Source: UBA4736 sp002404015 (lineage in GTDB: Bacteria > Chloroflexota > Dormibacteria > Dormibacterales > Dormibacteraceae). From it: a stretch of DNA of 64,000 bases. Within the stretch, counting starts at the first letter, position 1; each line of letters opens with the position of its first letter. Made by a program: the position numbers and the translations under genes. The notes under the pieces are model-generated. The model saw nothing but the letters and a program-made list of their open reading frames with translations, did not search any database and had not been told where the DNA came from. Location: positions 48,771 through 112,770 of the forward strand of contig DAIOCN010000005.1 of NCBI GenBank assembly GCA_036747295.1. The letters run 5' to 3'. This document shows, piece after piece, positions 24,950-38,245 of this stretch.

Positions 24950-25198
24950 ATGGACGTTGCGTGCCCACGGTGCGGCGAGGCGGTCGACATTGCTGAGCTC
25001 CAGGACCGATCCGGACATCGAACAATCGACGAATGTCTCGCCGCATTGCTTCGGGAGGGGTGCGGCGCGCTGTTCGGCGGCCAATGTGCGGCCGACGGGA
25101 CCGCCAGAACCAGCACAGCCGACTTCCTCTGGGAAGTTGCGGGCAACGATCCCGACTCATTGGCGGTCGCCTGCTCCGACCTCCTGGACGGCGAATAG
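24950..25198 (+). CDS. Small zinc-ribbon protein, 82 aa
   Basis: ATG 24950. MDVACPRCGEAVDIAELQDR is followed by a helical stretch and REGCGALFGGQCA, a four-Cys knuckle (CPRC and C...C). This matches a common small actinobacterial family with a Cys-x2-Cys ribbon and a C-terminal acidic helix (DSLAVACSDLLDGE), of unknown role and possibly nucleic-acid binding. It has no Shine-Dalgarno sequence and its 5' side is the decayed EEP tail. Confidence 0.6.
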   Translation: MDVACPRCGEAVDIAELQDRSGHRTIDECLAALLREGCGALFGGQCAADGTARTSTADFLWEVAGNDPDSLAVACSDLLDGE

Positions 25199-25318
25199 CG
25201 CACCTTGGCAACCCGTCAAGCCCCGGAGCTGTGACTGGGAGAGTCAGCTCATAGGCCCACGGAACTCCGGGTCTTCTACAATCCGCGCACCCTTGCAAGA
25301 CTTCCGAGTCCCCTAGAC

Positions 25319-28900
<3,582 letters not shown>

Positions 28901-28916
28901 CACTGAGGAGCCGTCG

Positions 28917-31900
28917 ATGACAGAACAGGTGAAGGTGCGGAGGAAGCTGATCGAGGTCGCCCTCCCTCTGGAGGCCATCAACATCGCTTCGGCCCGCGAG
29001 AAGTCCATCCGCCACGGGCACCCGAGCAATCTGCACCGCTGGTGGGCGCGGCGGCCGCTGGCGGCGGCGAGGGCGGTGATCTTCTCCCAGATGGTCGACG
29101 ACCCCTCTGAGTACACCGACGAGCTGCTCGCCGATCTTGAAAGCCGGAAGCGGGCGGAGAGGGAACGGGAGGCCAGCGTAGCCGTCTGGCAGGAGAAGCG
29201 CGCCAACAAGGCCGAGGCGGCCGCCGCGGGGGACGTCGAGGGCCCCGACCCTGGCCCGGAACCCACACTCGAGACCTGCGCTGCGAACCTCGAGCGCGAC
29301 CGCCTCTTCCGGCTGATCGAGCAACTGGTCCTCTGGGAGAACACCACGAACGAGCCGCTCCTCGAACAGGCGCGAACCGAGCTGCGCCGGTCCTGGCGGC
29401 GCACCTGCGCCGACAACTACGACCACCCGCGAGCCGCCGAGCTGTTCAACCCTGAGCGGCTCCCTGCATTTCATGACCCCTTCGCCGGCGGCGGAGCGCT
29501 CCCGCTCGAGGCTCAGCGCCTCGGGCTGGAGGCGTACGCCAGCGACCTCAACCCGGTGGCGGTGCTTATCAACAAGGCGATGATCGAGATCCCGCCCAGG
29601 TTCGCCGGCCGTCCGCCGGTCAACCCGCAGTCGCGGGCGAAAGCGGGCCACTCCGGCTCCTGGAAGGGTGCGACCGGCCTAGCCGAGGACGTCCGCTACT
29701 ACGGCCAGTGGATGCGCGACGAAGCCGAGCGGCGCATCGGCCACCTCTACCCGAAGGTCGAGGTCACCGCCGAGATGGCCGGGGAACGGCCGGATCTGAG
29801 GCCATACGTCGGTAAGTCGTTGACCGTGATCGCCTGGCTCTGGGCGCGCACCGTCAAGAGTCCCAACCCAGCTTTTGCCCATGTGGACGTGCCTCTCGCC
29901 TCGACTTTCATGCTATCGAAGAAGGCCGGCAAGGAAGCCTATGTCGAGCCCGTCATCGACGGCGGTGGCTACCGATTCAATGTGAAGGTGGGCAAGCCAA
30001 ACGAAGCGGAAGCAGCCAAGCGCGGCACCACTGCCGGCAGGTGGAATGCCTTCCGATGCTTGATGTCGGGAGTCCCCGTTACCTATGACTACATCAGAAG
30101 CGAGGGACTCAGCGGTCGACTGGGCGTTCGTTTGATGGCGGTAGTCGCGGAGGGAGACCGTGAGCGAGTCTACCTTTCGCCTACGGCTGGCATTGAGGCC
30201 GATGCCCAATCAGCCCAACCGGACTGGCGCCCGGACCTGAAGATCAACTACCACCCGCGCGACATCAAGACGCAGATTTACGGGCTCACAACTTATGGCG
30301 ATCTCTTCACATCGCGGCAGCTGGTGGCGCTGACGACCTTCTCCGACCTCGTGCAGGAAGCCCGCGAGCACGTGAAGCGGGACGCCAAGGTCGCCGGGCT
30401 GCCCGACGATGGCAAGCCTCTTCGCGAGGGCGGCCGGGGAGCCACGGCGTACGCGGAGGCGCTGTGCACGTACTTAGCGATTGTTGTCAGTAAGACTGCC
30501 GACTCAAACAACGCATTGTGTCCGTGGGAGCCTGTTGCCCAATGCACGCGACAGCTGTTCGGCCGTCAGGCAATACCGATGCTATGGGACTACGGTGAAG
30601 CCAACCCCATCCACGACAGTTCGGGTGGTTTTCTGACCAACGTCATGGGGAGCACCCGAGCTTTGGAGACGTTTTCAACAACGGGTTCCGGGGGGCATGG
30701 GGATCAAATGGACGCCGCGGACCAGACAGTCAGTCAAGGCAAGCTCGTCTCGACCGACCCTCCTTATTACGACAACATCGGCTATGCGGACCTTTCTGAC
30801 TTCTTCTACGTCTGGCTGCGTCGCTCTCTAAAGTCCGTCTTTCCCGATCTCTTCGCCACACTCGCGGTGCCCAAAGCCGAGGAGTTGGTCGCGACACCTT
30901 ACCGGCATGGCACCAAGGACAAGGCCGATACCTTCTTCCTTGCAGGGATGACCCTTGCCATGCACGACCTCGCAGAGCACGCGCATCCAGCCTTCCCAGT
31001 GACCATCTACTACGCGTTCAAGCAATCGGAGAATGGCGCCGAAGGCATGACGAATACTGGCTGGGAAATCTTCCTCGATGCGGTCATGCGGGCGGGGTTT
31101 CTAGTCAGTGGAACGTGGCCACTGCGCACCGAGATGATCGCGGCCATGAAGGCCCTGAACAACAACCTCGCCTCAAGTATCGTACTGGTCTGCCGCAAAC
31201 GTTCAGAAGACGCGGCCACTGCCACACGGCGTGAATTCACAGCGGCCCTCAAAGCAGAGTTGCCTGTGGCGTTCGCCAATCTCCAGCGCGGCAACATCGC
31301 CCCGGTAGACCTCGAGCAGGCAGCGATTGGACCTGGGATGGCCGTCTACACCCGCTACTCCAAGGTGCTCGACGCCGAAGGAAAGCCAGTGACCGTTCGC
31401 GCCGCCCTCGCACTCATCAACGCCGCTCTCGCTGAGGCGCTGGCAGAGCAGGTCGGGAACTTCGACGCCGACAGTCGTTGGGCCTTAGCTTGGTATGAGC
31501 AGTTCGGGTTCGAGACAGGGAAGTACGGCGTCGCCGAAACACTCTCAAAGGCCAAGGACACCAGCGTGGATGGGATGGTCGAAGCCGGCATTGTGGCCTC
31601 GAGGGCTGGCGACGTCCGTCTGCTCAAACCGGCAGAACTCGATCCCAATTGGGACCCGCGCAAGGACACCCGGCGTCCGGCATGGCAGGCGGTTCATCAG
31701 CTGATCCGGGCGTCTGACCAGGGCGAGGCAGCCGTCGCGGACCTGATAGTGAAGCTCGGTCCAGACGCCGAGATCGCGCGGGAACTCGCCTACCGCCTCT
31801 ACGTGATCAGCAACGCTAAAAAGCGCGCCGACGAGGCGCTCTGGTATAACGCCCTCGTCCAGAGCTGGCCCGAAGTGACGCGGCTCGCCCTGCAAGCATC

Positions 31901-31943
31901 GGCAAACGGGGCCGAGCAGGGCCGGCTCTTCGGGGAGGAATAG
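28917..31943 (+). CDS. DUF1156 adenine-specific DNA methylase
   Basis: 1008 residues. The N-terminal DUF1156 signature is HPSNLHRWWARRPLAAARAV (about 35-55). The SAM-binding motif FHDPFAGGGALPLEAQRLGL lies near 185, with YASDLNPVAVLINKAM after it, and the catalytic amino-methylase motif STDPPYYDNIGYADLSDFFY near 613. Proteins of this COG1743 type methylate adenine and are found in BREX-3-like and other DNA-modification defence loci. ATG 28917 has GAGGAG 10 bases upstream. In this operon it probably marks self DNA. It has a large spacer between the SAM and DPPY motifs, as is normal for the family. Confidence 0.85.
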   Translation: MTEQVKVRRKLIEVALPLEAINIASAREKSIRHGHPSNLHRWWARRPLAAARAVIFSQMVDDPSEYTDELLADLESRKRAEREREASVAVWQEKRANKAEAAAAGDVEGPDPGPEPTLETCAANLERDRLFRLIEQLVLWENTTNEPLLEQARTELRRSWRRTCADNYDHPRAAELFNPERLPAFHDPFAGGGALPLEAQRLGLEAYASDLNPVAVLINKAMIEIPPRFAGRPPVNPQSRAKAGHSGSWKGATGLAEDVRYYGQWMRDEAERRIGHLYPKVEVTAEMAGERPDLRPYVGKSLTVIAWLWARTVKSPNPAFAHVDVPLASTFMLSKKAGKEAYVEPVIDGGGYRFNVKVGKPNEAEAAKRGTTAGRWNAFRCLMSGVPVTYDYIRSEGLSGRLGVRLMAVVAEGDRERVYLSPTAGIEADAQSAQPDWRPDLKINYHPRDIKTQIYGLTTYGDLFTSRQLVALTTFSDLVQEAREHVKRDAKVAGLPDDGKPLREGGRGATAYAEALCTYLAIVVSKTADSNNALCPWEPVAQCTRQLFGRQAIPMLWDYGEANPIHDSSGGFLTNVMGSTRALETFSTTGSGGHGDQMDAADQTVSQGKLVSTDPPYYDNIGYADLSDFFYVWLRRSLKSVFPDLFATLAVPKAEELVATPYRHGTKDKADTFFLAGMTLAMHDLAEHAHPAFPVTIYYAFKQSENGAEGMTNTGWEIFLDAVMRAGFLVSGTWPLRTEMIAAMKALNNNLASSIVLVCRKRSEDAATATRREFTAALKAELPVAFANLQRGNIAPVDLEQAAIGPGMAVYTRYSKVLDAEGKPVTVRAALALINAALAEALAEQVGNFDADSRWALAWYEQFGFETGKYGVAETLSKAKDTSVDGMVEAGIVASRAGDVRLLKPAELDPNWDPRKDTRRPAWQAVHQLIRASDQGEAAVADLIVKLGPDAEIARELAYRLYVISNAKKRADEALWYNALVQSWPEVTRLALQASANGAEQGRLFGEE

Positions 31944-31947
31944 GACT

Positions 31948-34900
31948 TTGGCGACAACCAACAACGAGCGAGTGGGGAAGGCTCTTGACCTGCTCAAGGC
32001 CGGGCTCGCTCCATTCGTCGAGCGCGAGCTCCGCAACCTCTACAAGGCGGCAGCTCTCGAGGAGGCCCAGCGCTTCATCCATGGCGACCGCCTCAACACC
32101 GACCGGCCGATCCGGGACTGGGACGTCGCGCCTCTGCTGGCGCTGATGTGGGACAGCTGGAACGACGTCTTTCGGCGGACGCTTGGCCAAGCCGATCGCA
32201 CCTACGTGAGCGAACTCCGCGGCGTCCGAACCCGCTGGGCTCACCAGGAACTCTTCTCGAGCGACGACTGCTACCGCGTCCTAGATACCGCCGGTCGCCT
32301 GCTGGCTGCGGTATCCGCGCCACAGGCAGAGGAATTGGAGAAGCTCAAGAACGAGCTGCTCCGCGTCCGGTTCGAGGAGCAGCTGCGCACCGAGAAGCGT
32401 CGCGCCGTCGGGACCGCAGTCGAAAGCGAAGCCACCGGGAATCTGAAACCCTGGCGGGAGGTCGTCAGCCCGCACAAAGACGTCGCGAGCGGACGCTACC
32501 AGCAAGCGGAATTCGCCGCCGACCTCTGGCAGGTCCACCTCGGCGAAGGGTCGGAGGAGTACCTCAACCCGGTCGAGTTCTTCCATCGCACCTACCTGAC
32601 GAACAGCCTCAAGGACTTGCTGGCCGGGGCGCTCCGCCGGCTTGCCGGCACTGGGGGCGACCCGGTCATCCAGCTCCAGACCAACTTCGGTGGCGGCAAA
32701 ACCCATTCGATGCTGGCGCTCTACCACCTCTTCTCTGGCGCCAAGACGACGGAGTTGCTCGGAATCGACGAGGTCCTCAAGGCGGCGGAGGTGGCAGCCG
32801 CGCCGAGCATCAATCGGGTCGTGATCGTCGGCAACAAGATCTCGCCGGGCAACCCGACGACCAAGCCGGACGGCACCGTGGTCCGGACGCTCTGGGGAGA
32901 GCTGGCTTGGCAATTGGGATTCGCCAAAGGCGGTGCGACGGAGGCACGGGCGGCCTTCGAACGGGTTCGTGCCGACGATGAGCGGGCCACAAGCCCCGGC
33001 GATGTCCTCCGCGAGCTGATGAACGACTACGGGCCAAGTCTCATCCTTATCGACGAGTGGGTAGCGTACGCCCGCCAGCTGCATGACCAGGGCGATCTCC
33101 CGGGCGGCGACTTCGAGACCCATTTCTCGTTCGCGCAGGTCCTGACCGAGTCGGCGAAGGCGGCCAAGCAATGCCTCCTCGTCGTCGGCCTCCCCGCCTC
33201 GGACACGACCGGTTCGCCACATGCCGTTGCCGACGACGTCGAGGTCGGCGGCGAGCGCGGCCGCGCGGCGCTCGACCGCCTCCGGAACGCGATCGGGCGC
33301 GTCGAGGCCTCGTGGCGGCCGGCCACTGCCGAGGAGGGCTTCGAGATCGTGCGCCGGCGTCTCTTCGAGCCGATCGTCTCCCGTGAGCAGTTCGTCGCCC
33401 GCGACGCCATCGCCAGGGCCTTTTTCGACCTCTACCGCACGCAGCCACAGGAGTTCCCGCCTGAAGCGCATGAGGCCGGTTACGAGAAGCGGCTGCGGGA
33501 CGCGTACCCCATCCACCCGGAGGTCTTTGACCGGCTCTACGGCGACTGGTCGACCTTGGTGAAGTTCCAGCGGACTCGCGGCGTCCTCCGCCTGATGGCG
33601 GCGGTCATCCACTCGCTCTGGGAGAAGGGCGACCGGAACCCGCTGATCATGCCTGGCAATATCTCGATCGACGACCAGAGGGTCAGCTGGGAGCTGACGC
33701 GCTATCTCTCCGACAACTGGGCGCCGGTGATCGAAAGGGATGTTGACGGCCCCAACGCACTGCCCGTCGAGATCGACGGCGGAAACGCCAACCTCGGCAA
33801 GTACGCCGCGACTCGCCGGGTCGCCCGGGCGATCTACCTGGGGTCAGCTCCCACCGTGGGAGCCGCGAACCGTGGACTGGAGGACCGGCGCATCAAGCTC
33901 GGCTGCGTTATGCCGGGGGAAAGCCCTGCCATTTTCGGCGACGCCCTCCGCCGCCTCTCGGCGGCCGCCACCTACCTCTACCAGGACGGAACGCGCTATT
34001 GGTACTCGACCCAGCCGACCGTAACGAAGCTGGCCGAGGACCGGGCCGAACAGCTCCGGCGTGAACCCGAGAAGGTGGTGGCCGAGATCGATCGCCGGGT
34101 CCGGGAGGACGTGCGGGCTACTGGGCCTTTTCGGCGCATCCATGCCCTGCCCCACAACGGCCAGGACGTGGCCGACGACCTCGACGCCAGCCTGGTCATC
34201 CTCGGCCCCGACCACCCCTACAGCAAGGATGCGGGGAGCCGCGCCGAGGTCGCCGCGCTCGGGATTCTCGCCCAGCGCGGGTCGTCTCCGCGGATCTACC
34301 AGAACACCCTCGTTTTCCTCGCCATCGACCAGACCAGGCTGCAGGACCTCGATGAGGCGGTGCGCCGCAATCTCGCCTGGTCATCGGTCGTCGGTGACAG
34401 CAAGGCCCTCAACCTCGACCCCAACCAGCACCGCCAAGCCGAGGAGCAGCTGGCCACCGCCAACTCGACTGTGGCTGCGCGCCTGCCAGAGGCCTACCAG
34501 TGGCTGCTGGTCCCGGTCCAGGACAGACCGGCTGATCCCATGCGCCTCGAGGCCTATCGACTCGCCGGTCAGGAGGCACTGGCCGTCCGCGCCGGCAAGA
34601 AGCTGCGCTCCGAGGAATTGCTCGTGACGGGCCTGGCCGGGACTCGCCTGCGGATGGAGCTCGACCGGGTGCCGCTCTGGCGCGAGAACCACGTGTCGGT
34701 CAAGCAGTTGGTCGACGACTTCGCCCGCTACCACTACCTCCCGCGCCTGACCGGCCCGGACGTGCTCGTCGGCGCCGTGCGCGACGGCCTCGGCCTCCTG
34801 CTCTGGCAGACCGAGGGCTTCGCTTACGCCGACAGCTACGACGAGGCCGCCGGGCGCTACCGCGGCCTGCGCACAGGCCAGATCGTGAACATCTCCGACA

Positions 34901-35319
34901 ACGACCTCTCGGGCTTGCTGGTCAGGCCTGAGGTCGCGTTGCGGCAACTTGAGAAGGAGCGACCAGCGGAGCCGGGACCGGGCCCGACCGACGTTATTGA
35001 CGGCGGTGCTCCCGGAATTGAGGGCACCGGCGAAGCCGGAGTCCCAGTCGGGCCCGGGCCCACCACGCCCCCGACCCGTGTCCCGACGAGGTACCACGGC
35101 ACCGTGTCACTCGACCCCACCCGCGCTGGCCGGGACGCCGGCAGGATCACCGACGAGGTCCTAGCCCACCTGGTTGGCATGGCGGGAGCTTCGGTCGAGG
35201 TGACCCTGGAAATCACCGCAGAGATTCCGCAGGGTGCGCCCGATCAGGTGGTTCGGACTGTCACCGAGAACAGTCGAACACTGAAGTTTCGGCCAGGCTC
35301 CGGATTCGAAACGGACTGA
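31948..35319 (+). CDS. Swt1-type HEPN / DUF499 AAA+ ATPase (defence type)
   Basis: 1123 residues. Residues 15-130 look like a Swt1-type HEPN domain (LAPFVERELRNLYKAA, LLALMWDSWNDVFRRTLG, ELRGVRTRWAHQELFSSDD) with the R-x4-H RNase motif RTRWAH at about 93-98. A DUF499 (COG1483) ATPase follows: Walker A QTNFGGGKTHSMLALY near 245 and Walker B SLILIDEWVAYARQL near 365. The tail is Pro/Gly-rich. TTG 31948 follows AGGA and is 4 bases after the methylase stop. A HEPN RNase fused to an ATPase suggests that sensing of infection by the helicase/methylase complex may trigger RNA cleavage; this is inference. Confidence 0.8.
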   Translation: MATTNNERVGKALDLLKAGLAPFVERELRNLYKAAALEEAQRFIHGDRLNTDRPIRDWDVAPLLALMWDSWNDVFRRTLGQADRTYVSELRGVRTRWAHQELFSSDDCYRVLDTAGRLLAAVSAPQAEELEKLKNELLRVRFEEQLRTEKRRAVGTAVESEATGNLKPWREVVSPHKDVASGRYQQAEFAADLWQVHLGEGSEEYLNPVEFFHRTYLTNSLKDLLAGALRRLAGTGGDPVIQLQTNFGGGKTHSMLALYHLFSGAKTTELLGIDEVLKAAEVAAAPSINRVVIVGNKISPGNPTTKPDGTVVRTLWGELAWQLGFAKGGATEARAAFERVRADDERATSPGDVLRELMNDYGPSLILIDEWVAYARQLHDQGDLPGGDFETHFSFAQVLTESAKAAKQCLLVVGLPASDTTGSPHAVADDVEVGGERGRAALDRLRNAIGRVEASWRPATAEEGFEIVRRRLFEPIVSREQFVARDAIARAFFDLYRTQPQEFPPEAHEAGYEKRLRDAYPIHPEVFDRLYGDWSTLVKFQRTRGVLRLMAAVIHSLWEKGDRNPLIMPGNISIDDQRVSWELTRYLSDNWAPVIERDVDGPNALPVEIDGGNANLGKYAATRRVARAIYLGSAPTVGAANRGLEDRRIKLGCVMPGESPAIFGDALRRLSAAATYLYQDGTRYWYSTQPTVTKLAEDRAEQLRREPEKVVAEIDRRVREDVRATGPFRRIHALPHNGQDVADDLDASLVILGPDHPYSKDAGSRAEVAALGILAQRGSSPRIYQNTLVFLAIDQTRLQDLDEAVRRNLAWSSVVGDSKALNLDPNQHRQAEEQLATANSTVAARLPEAYQWLLVPVQDRPADPMRLEAYRLAGQEALAVRAGKKLRSEELLVTGLAGTRLRMELDRVPLWRENHVSVKQLVDDFARYHYLPRLTGPDVLVGAVRDGLGLLLWQTEGFAYADSYDEAAGRYRGLRTGQIVNISDNDLSGLLVRPEVALRQLEKERPAEPGPGPTDVIDGGAPGIEGTGEAGVPVGPGPTTPPTRVPTRYHGTVSLDPTRAGRDAGRITDEVLAHLVGMAGASVEVTLEITAEIPQGAPDQVVRTVTENSRTLKFRPGSGFETD

Positions 35320-36709
35320 CCATTGGCCGATCAACTAATCGTCTGCCTCTTGGCCAGCAAGATTCATGCACGAGCCTAAGTCCACCAGGCAGGTCGAATT
35401 CAGTCTTTCCCACATGTACTTCAACGACACGTTTGCCGACCAACCCGGAACCCGTGCGGGTATGCCGGTGGGACCGAAGCCGAATCCGCCCGCCGCCAGC
35501 GACACCTATTCCAGAACATCTCGCCAAGGGTGGTATGGAGACCTCAGCCACTCACGGATAAGCCCAGCGATGAAACACCTCCATCCACCGTCGCGCATCA
35601 CTTTGAGCGGGAGGCAGCGGAGCAGATGGAACGGCTCCCGAGCGTGGCTGGGAGCGCGAAGATGAACACGGTGGCATCCACGGGGTATGCCGTCCTCTGG
35701 GGTGGTTCTACGCGTGATCGACGGTAAAGCGCGGACCTTGCCCCCCTTGCGTGTATAGGCGAGGCCCCTTGGCGGGTAAGGGGGGTAACGCGCCGCGCCG
35801 GGACTGCGCCTGATGCGCCCTCAGGTACCGTGAACGGCTGACCAGACGGACCCCTTCCGGTCCCTCCGAGTTCAGCTGTGATACCGCGCAGGCACGGCGT
35901 AGCGGCACTCCCGCTGTCCCCTTTGCCTGTTTAGCGAACGGGTGAGCCCAGGCTGGGGCAACAGGCAGCGGTAAAGGGGCCCGGTACCCCTCTGCAGCTA
36001 TTTCCGCCTGCCGGCCGGGCGCGGACCTCGGCCGCCTCTAGGCGCGTATATCTAACCGCCTTGGGGGTTACTGCGCCGCTCGGGCCAGTGGTGTTTCTAA
36101 TCTACGTTATGCGTACCATACGGGCGTACGAGTCGCCTACTGGCGGATGCCTCCGAGTTCAGGTCTGATAGCGCACAGGCACGGACGCAGGCACTCCGCG
36201 CTGTCTAGATTCATATTCGGCGCCTCGCGGTGTGGCCCGAGCGGGCTCACAGGCAACGGCTACCACCCCACCCCCCCTCTGAACCCTGCCGCCTGCCGGC
36301 CCCAGTCGGGCCAATTTCCAGCAAGGCGAACCGCCCCACCCCGCGAAAACTACGCCCTAAGGTTTAGGCCCCGGACCACCCCGCGGACCCCGTAACATTT
36401 TGGTTACGGACCCGGCGGAAACCGTTCCTACGCCCTACCGCCCCAAACCCCACGAGTCGGTACCGCGTCCAGCCGGGGTGCTGCGGCCCCACACAAAACC
36501 GTGGCGGCGTTTTAACCCTTCCTGAGTCTCCCAGTAAGGCCCCCGGCCGCCACGGCTGTCGTGGCTTTGCTACGGCCGCGAAATCCCGCCTACACGCTTA
36601 GGCCGCCCCGGACGAAGAGGAACCCGCCCCCAAGATTGTTTGGACGGTGGATTCGGAGCGGCACCCACACTACTGGGCCTTCTAGTTCGGTTCGGATAGG
36701 GTTTGGTCC
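35320..36709. other. 1.4-kb gene-free region with structured repeats
   Basis: No frame here shows coding character: codon bias is absent and stops are frequent. It contains two imperfect copies of a roughly 110-base structured element (about 35866-35980 and 36152-36275) and an inverted repeat GTAAC-N6-GTTAC near 36390. Base composition is patchy, with runs of C and G. Candidate content is non-coding RNA, an origin-like region, or decayed mobile DNA. Confidence 0.5.
35866..35980 (+). repeat. Structured element copy 1 (imperfect copy at 36152-36275)
   Basis: The start CCGAGTTCAGCTGTGATA is repeated as CCGAGTTCAGGTCTGATA at 36152, then CGC-x-CAGGCACGG and GCACTCCCGC are shared, and near the end CAGGCAGCGG versus CAGGCAACGG. 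Copy 1 folds: CCCCTTT (35918-35924) pairs with AAAGGGG (35973-35979), and GCCTGTT (35925-35931) with AACAGGC (35960-35966), around an inner AGCC/GGCT stem. A duplicated RNA or protein-binding element is possible. Confidence 0.45.
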
Positions 36710-37195
36710 GTGGTCGGAATCGTCGCGCCCCTGGTCGCCGCCTCCGATGACGTGCTCGCCCGGGCCTTGGGGGCGGGCGGTCTCCTCCTCAGTGCCGCGA
36801 GCATCGGCCTAACCCTTTACCTCTGGTACCGCTCGGGTCCGCGCCTTCAGGTCACGGTGTTCGTCCGTGCCGAGACATCGAGCATTCATATCGAAGTCTC
36901 GAACGGCGGGCGCATGCCCGCCACGGTGAAGAACCTCGAACTCCGGGATCACCTCGTTCTCCGCCTCACCGGGGGAGGCGCCAAGACTGCGCCTGCACAT
37001 CGCTGGACGATTCGCGCGTTTCCAAACGGCGTCGCGCTACCCCAGGAGCTCCCGCCGAGCGGCTTCATCGACAGCGATGTTGAAGTACGCGTGGTATTGG
37101 ACAAGGCCGCCGACGCTGCCGAGATCACCGTAAGCGCATGGGCGCAGAGAGGAGATGGCAAGTGGTACTTCTCGCGCTCCGTTCGCGTGCGATGA
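36710..37195 (+). CDS. Membrane-anchored hypothetical protein, 161 aa
   Basis: GTG 36710, preceded by TAGGGT and 7 bases (leaderless-type). A hydrophobic segment (ALGAGGLLLSAASIGLTLYL, about 20-40) is followed by YRSGPRLQVTVFVRAE and a soluble beta-rich domain (HIEVSNGGRMPATVKNLELR, then VALPQELPPSGFIDSDVEVR, ending GKWYFSRSVRV). The pattern of one helix plus an Ig-like beta domain occurs in many unnamed proteins. It starts the cluster of small genes to 38817. Confidence 0.6.
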   Translation: MVGIVAPLVAASDDVLARALGAGGLLLSAASIGLTLYLWYRSGPRLQVTVFVRAETSSIHIEVSNGGRMPATVKNLELRDHLVLRLTGGGAKTAPAHRWTIRAFPNGVALPQELPPSGFIDSDVEVRVVLDKAADAAEITVSAWAQRGDGKWYFSRSVRVR

Positions 37196-37679
37196 CCGCG
37201 CGGAAGCTAACGCTAGAGCGCCCGCCAGAAGCCCGCGCGCGCCAGCGGTTTCAAGTTCGAAGCCAGCGACACACGCCGCGCACCCAGGATCGTAGTCCCT
37301 GCGGGGGGCCGGGTCGCTCGTCATTCCTGCAAGGCCGGCTGAGGGGAACGGGCTCAGGTAGGGGGGAATAGTGGGTTAACCGCGGGCGATCTCGCGCGAC
37401 TTCCCGCAACGGGTACAAGCCTCAACCCCTGTAACTAGCCTCGGGCCACTGAGGCCGCCTCCTATGGGTTCTAGTCCGCCGGTTCCGGCTGCAAATTTCC
37501 AGTTGTGAAATCCGAGCCGACAGAGTAAGCGTCCTAGCATTTCGGATTGAAGCTTACCGCGCTTTGCGGTAGGTTATCGGGCAGCACAAATAACGCGGCA
37601 TGTAAAGGCGTTGACTGCCACGGGGTAGGGCCTTACGGTTCGCCCCGTCCTTGTCCGCCTATGTCAAAGGGTTAGCGCC
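37196..37679. other. 484-bp gap, promoter-like site only
   Basis: No coding frame with natural codon use is seen. A Pu-rich stretch (37330-37370) and A/T-richer DNA around 37480-37600 stand out against the GC-rich background. A promoter-like TTGACT/TACGGT pair sits at 37611-37639. Confidence 0.4.
37611..37639 (+). promoter_or_regulatory. Putative promoter for the small-gene cluster
   Basis: TTGACT (37611-37616), 17 bases, TACGGT (37634-37639), 41 bases before the GTG at 37680. The match to the housekeeping consensus is moderate. Confidence 0.35.
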
Positions 37680-37877
37680 GTGGATGAGTACGTTTGTCTC
37701 GATTGCTTCCGTGATTTCATCAGGTCGGCCGCGGACTGGGATGACCCCCTTACGGGCATCAGTTGGGCCGCGGAGGCCCGGGCGGGTACGGCCTGCGCTG
37801 GCTGTAATAGCCCGCTGCCTGAGTCACCCGACCGCGAGGCCGAGGGTCGTCAGGTACTCGACAGGCTGGCCGTCTGA
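37680..37877 (+). CDS. Small zinc-ribbon protein, 65 aa
   Basis: GTG 37680 opens MDEYVCLDCFRDFIRSAADW, and CAGCNSPLP follows 25 residues later. The two Cys-x2-Cys pairs suit a small zinc ribbon. The product is acidic and has no membrane segment. Similar tiny Cys-knuckle proteins are common in phage and plasmid gene clusters. No family recognised. Confidence 0.5.
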   Translation: MDEYVCLDCFRDFIRSAADWDDPLTGISWAAEARAGTACAGCNSPLPESPDREAEGRQVLDRLAV

Positions 37878-38035
37878 TCTAGGACTCCCCACGGGCGGGC
37901 GAGCACCAGGGAGAGTCGGGACCTAAAGGCGGGCTCTAGTTCGCCAGTGTGGGTGTACCATGGCCCGTTGACGGACGCCCCAGCGCGAGGATAGAGCCCT
38001 CGGCCATGGCGCCCGCCGAAGAGGAGTTTCCCACA

Positions 38036-38245
38036 ATGGCCGCCAATCAACGCGACGACTCTTTGCGTCCCTGGCCGCAGTACGCAGCGTTCAATCAGCT
38101 CCTCCGCGAGCGGGGCGAACTACTGCCCGCCGATGAGCTACACGATTACCTGATGGTAGTTAGCGGACTGATCGCCGACCTAAGCGAGGCCCGCCGAAAC
38201 CTGATGGCGCTGCTAGACCTTGCCGAGCACGGAGAAAGGGTATGA
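38036..38245 (+). CDS. Small helical hypothetical protein, 69 aa
   Basis: ATG 38036 is chosen because GAGGAG lies 9 bases upstream; ATG 38006 in the same frame lacks a site. Sequence: RPWPQYAAFNQLLRERGELL, ADELHDYLMVVSGLIADLSE, RRNLMALLDLAEHGERV, all-helical. The TGA overlaps the ATG of the next gene (ATGA), so they are coupled. No family recognised; phage- or plasmid-like in size. Confidence 0.55.
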   Translation: MAANQRDDSLRPWPQYAAFNQLLRERGELLPADELHDYLMVVSGLIADLSEARRNLMALLDLAEHGERV

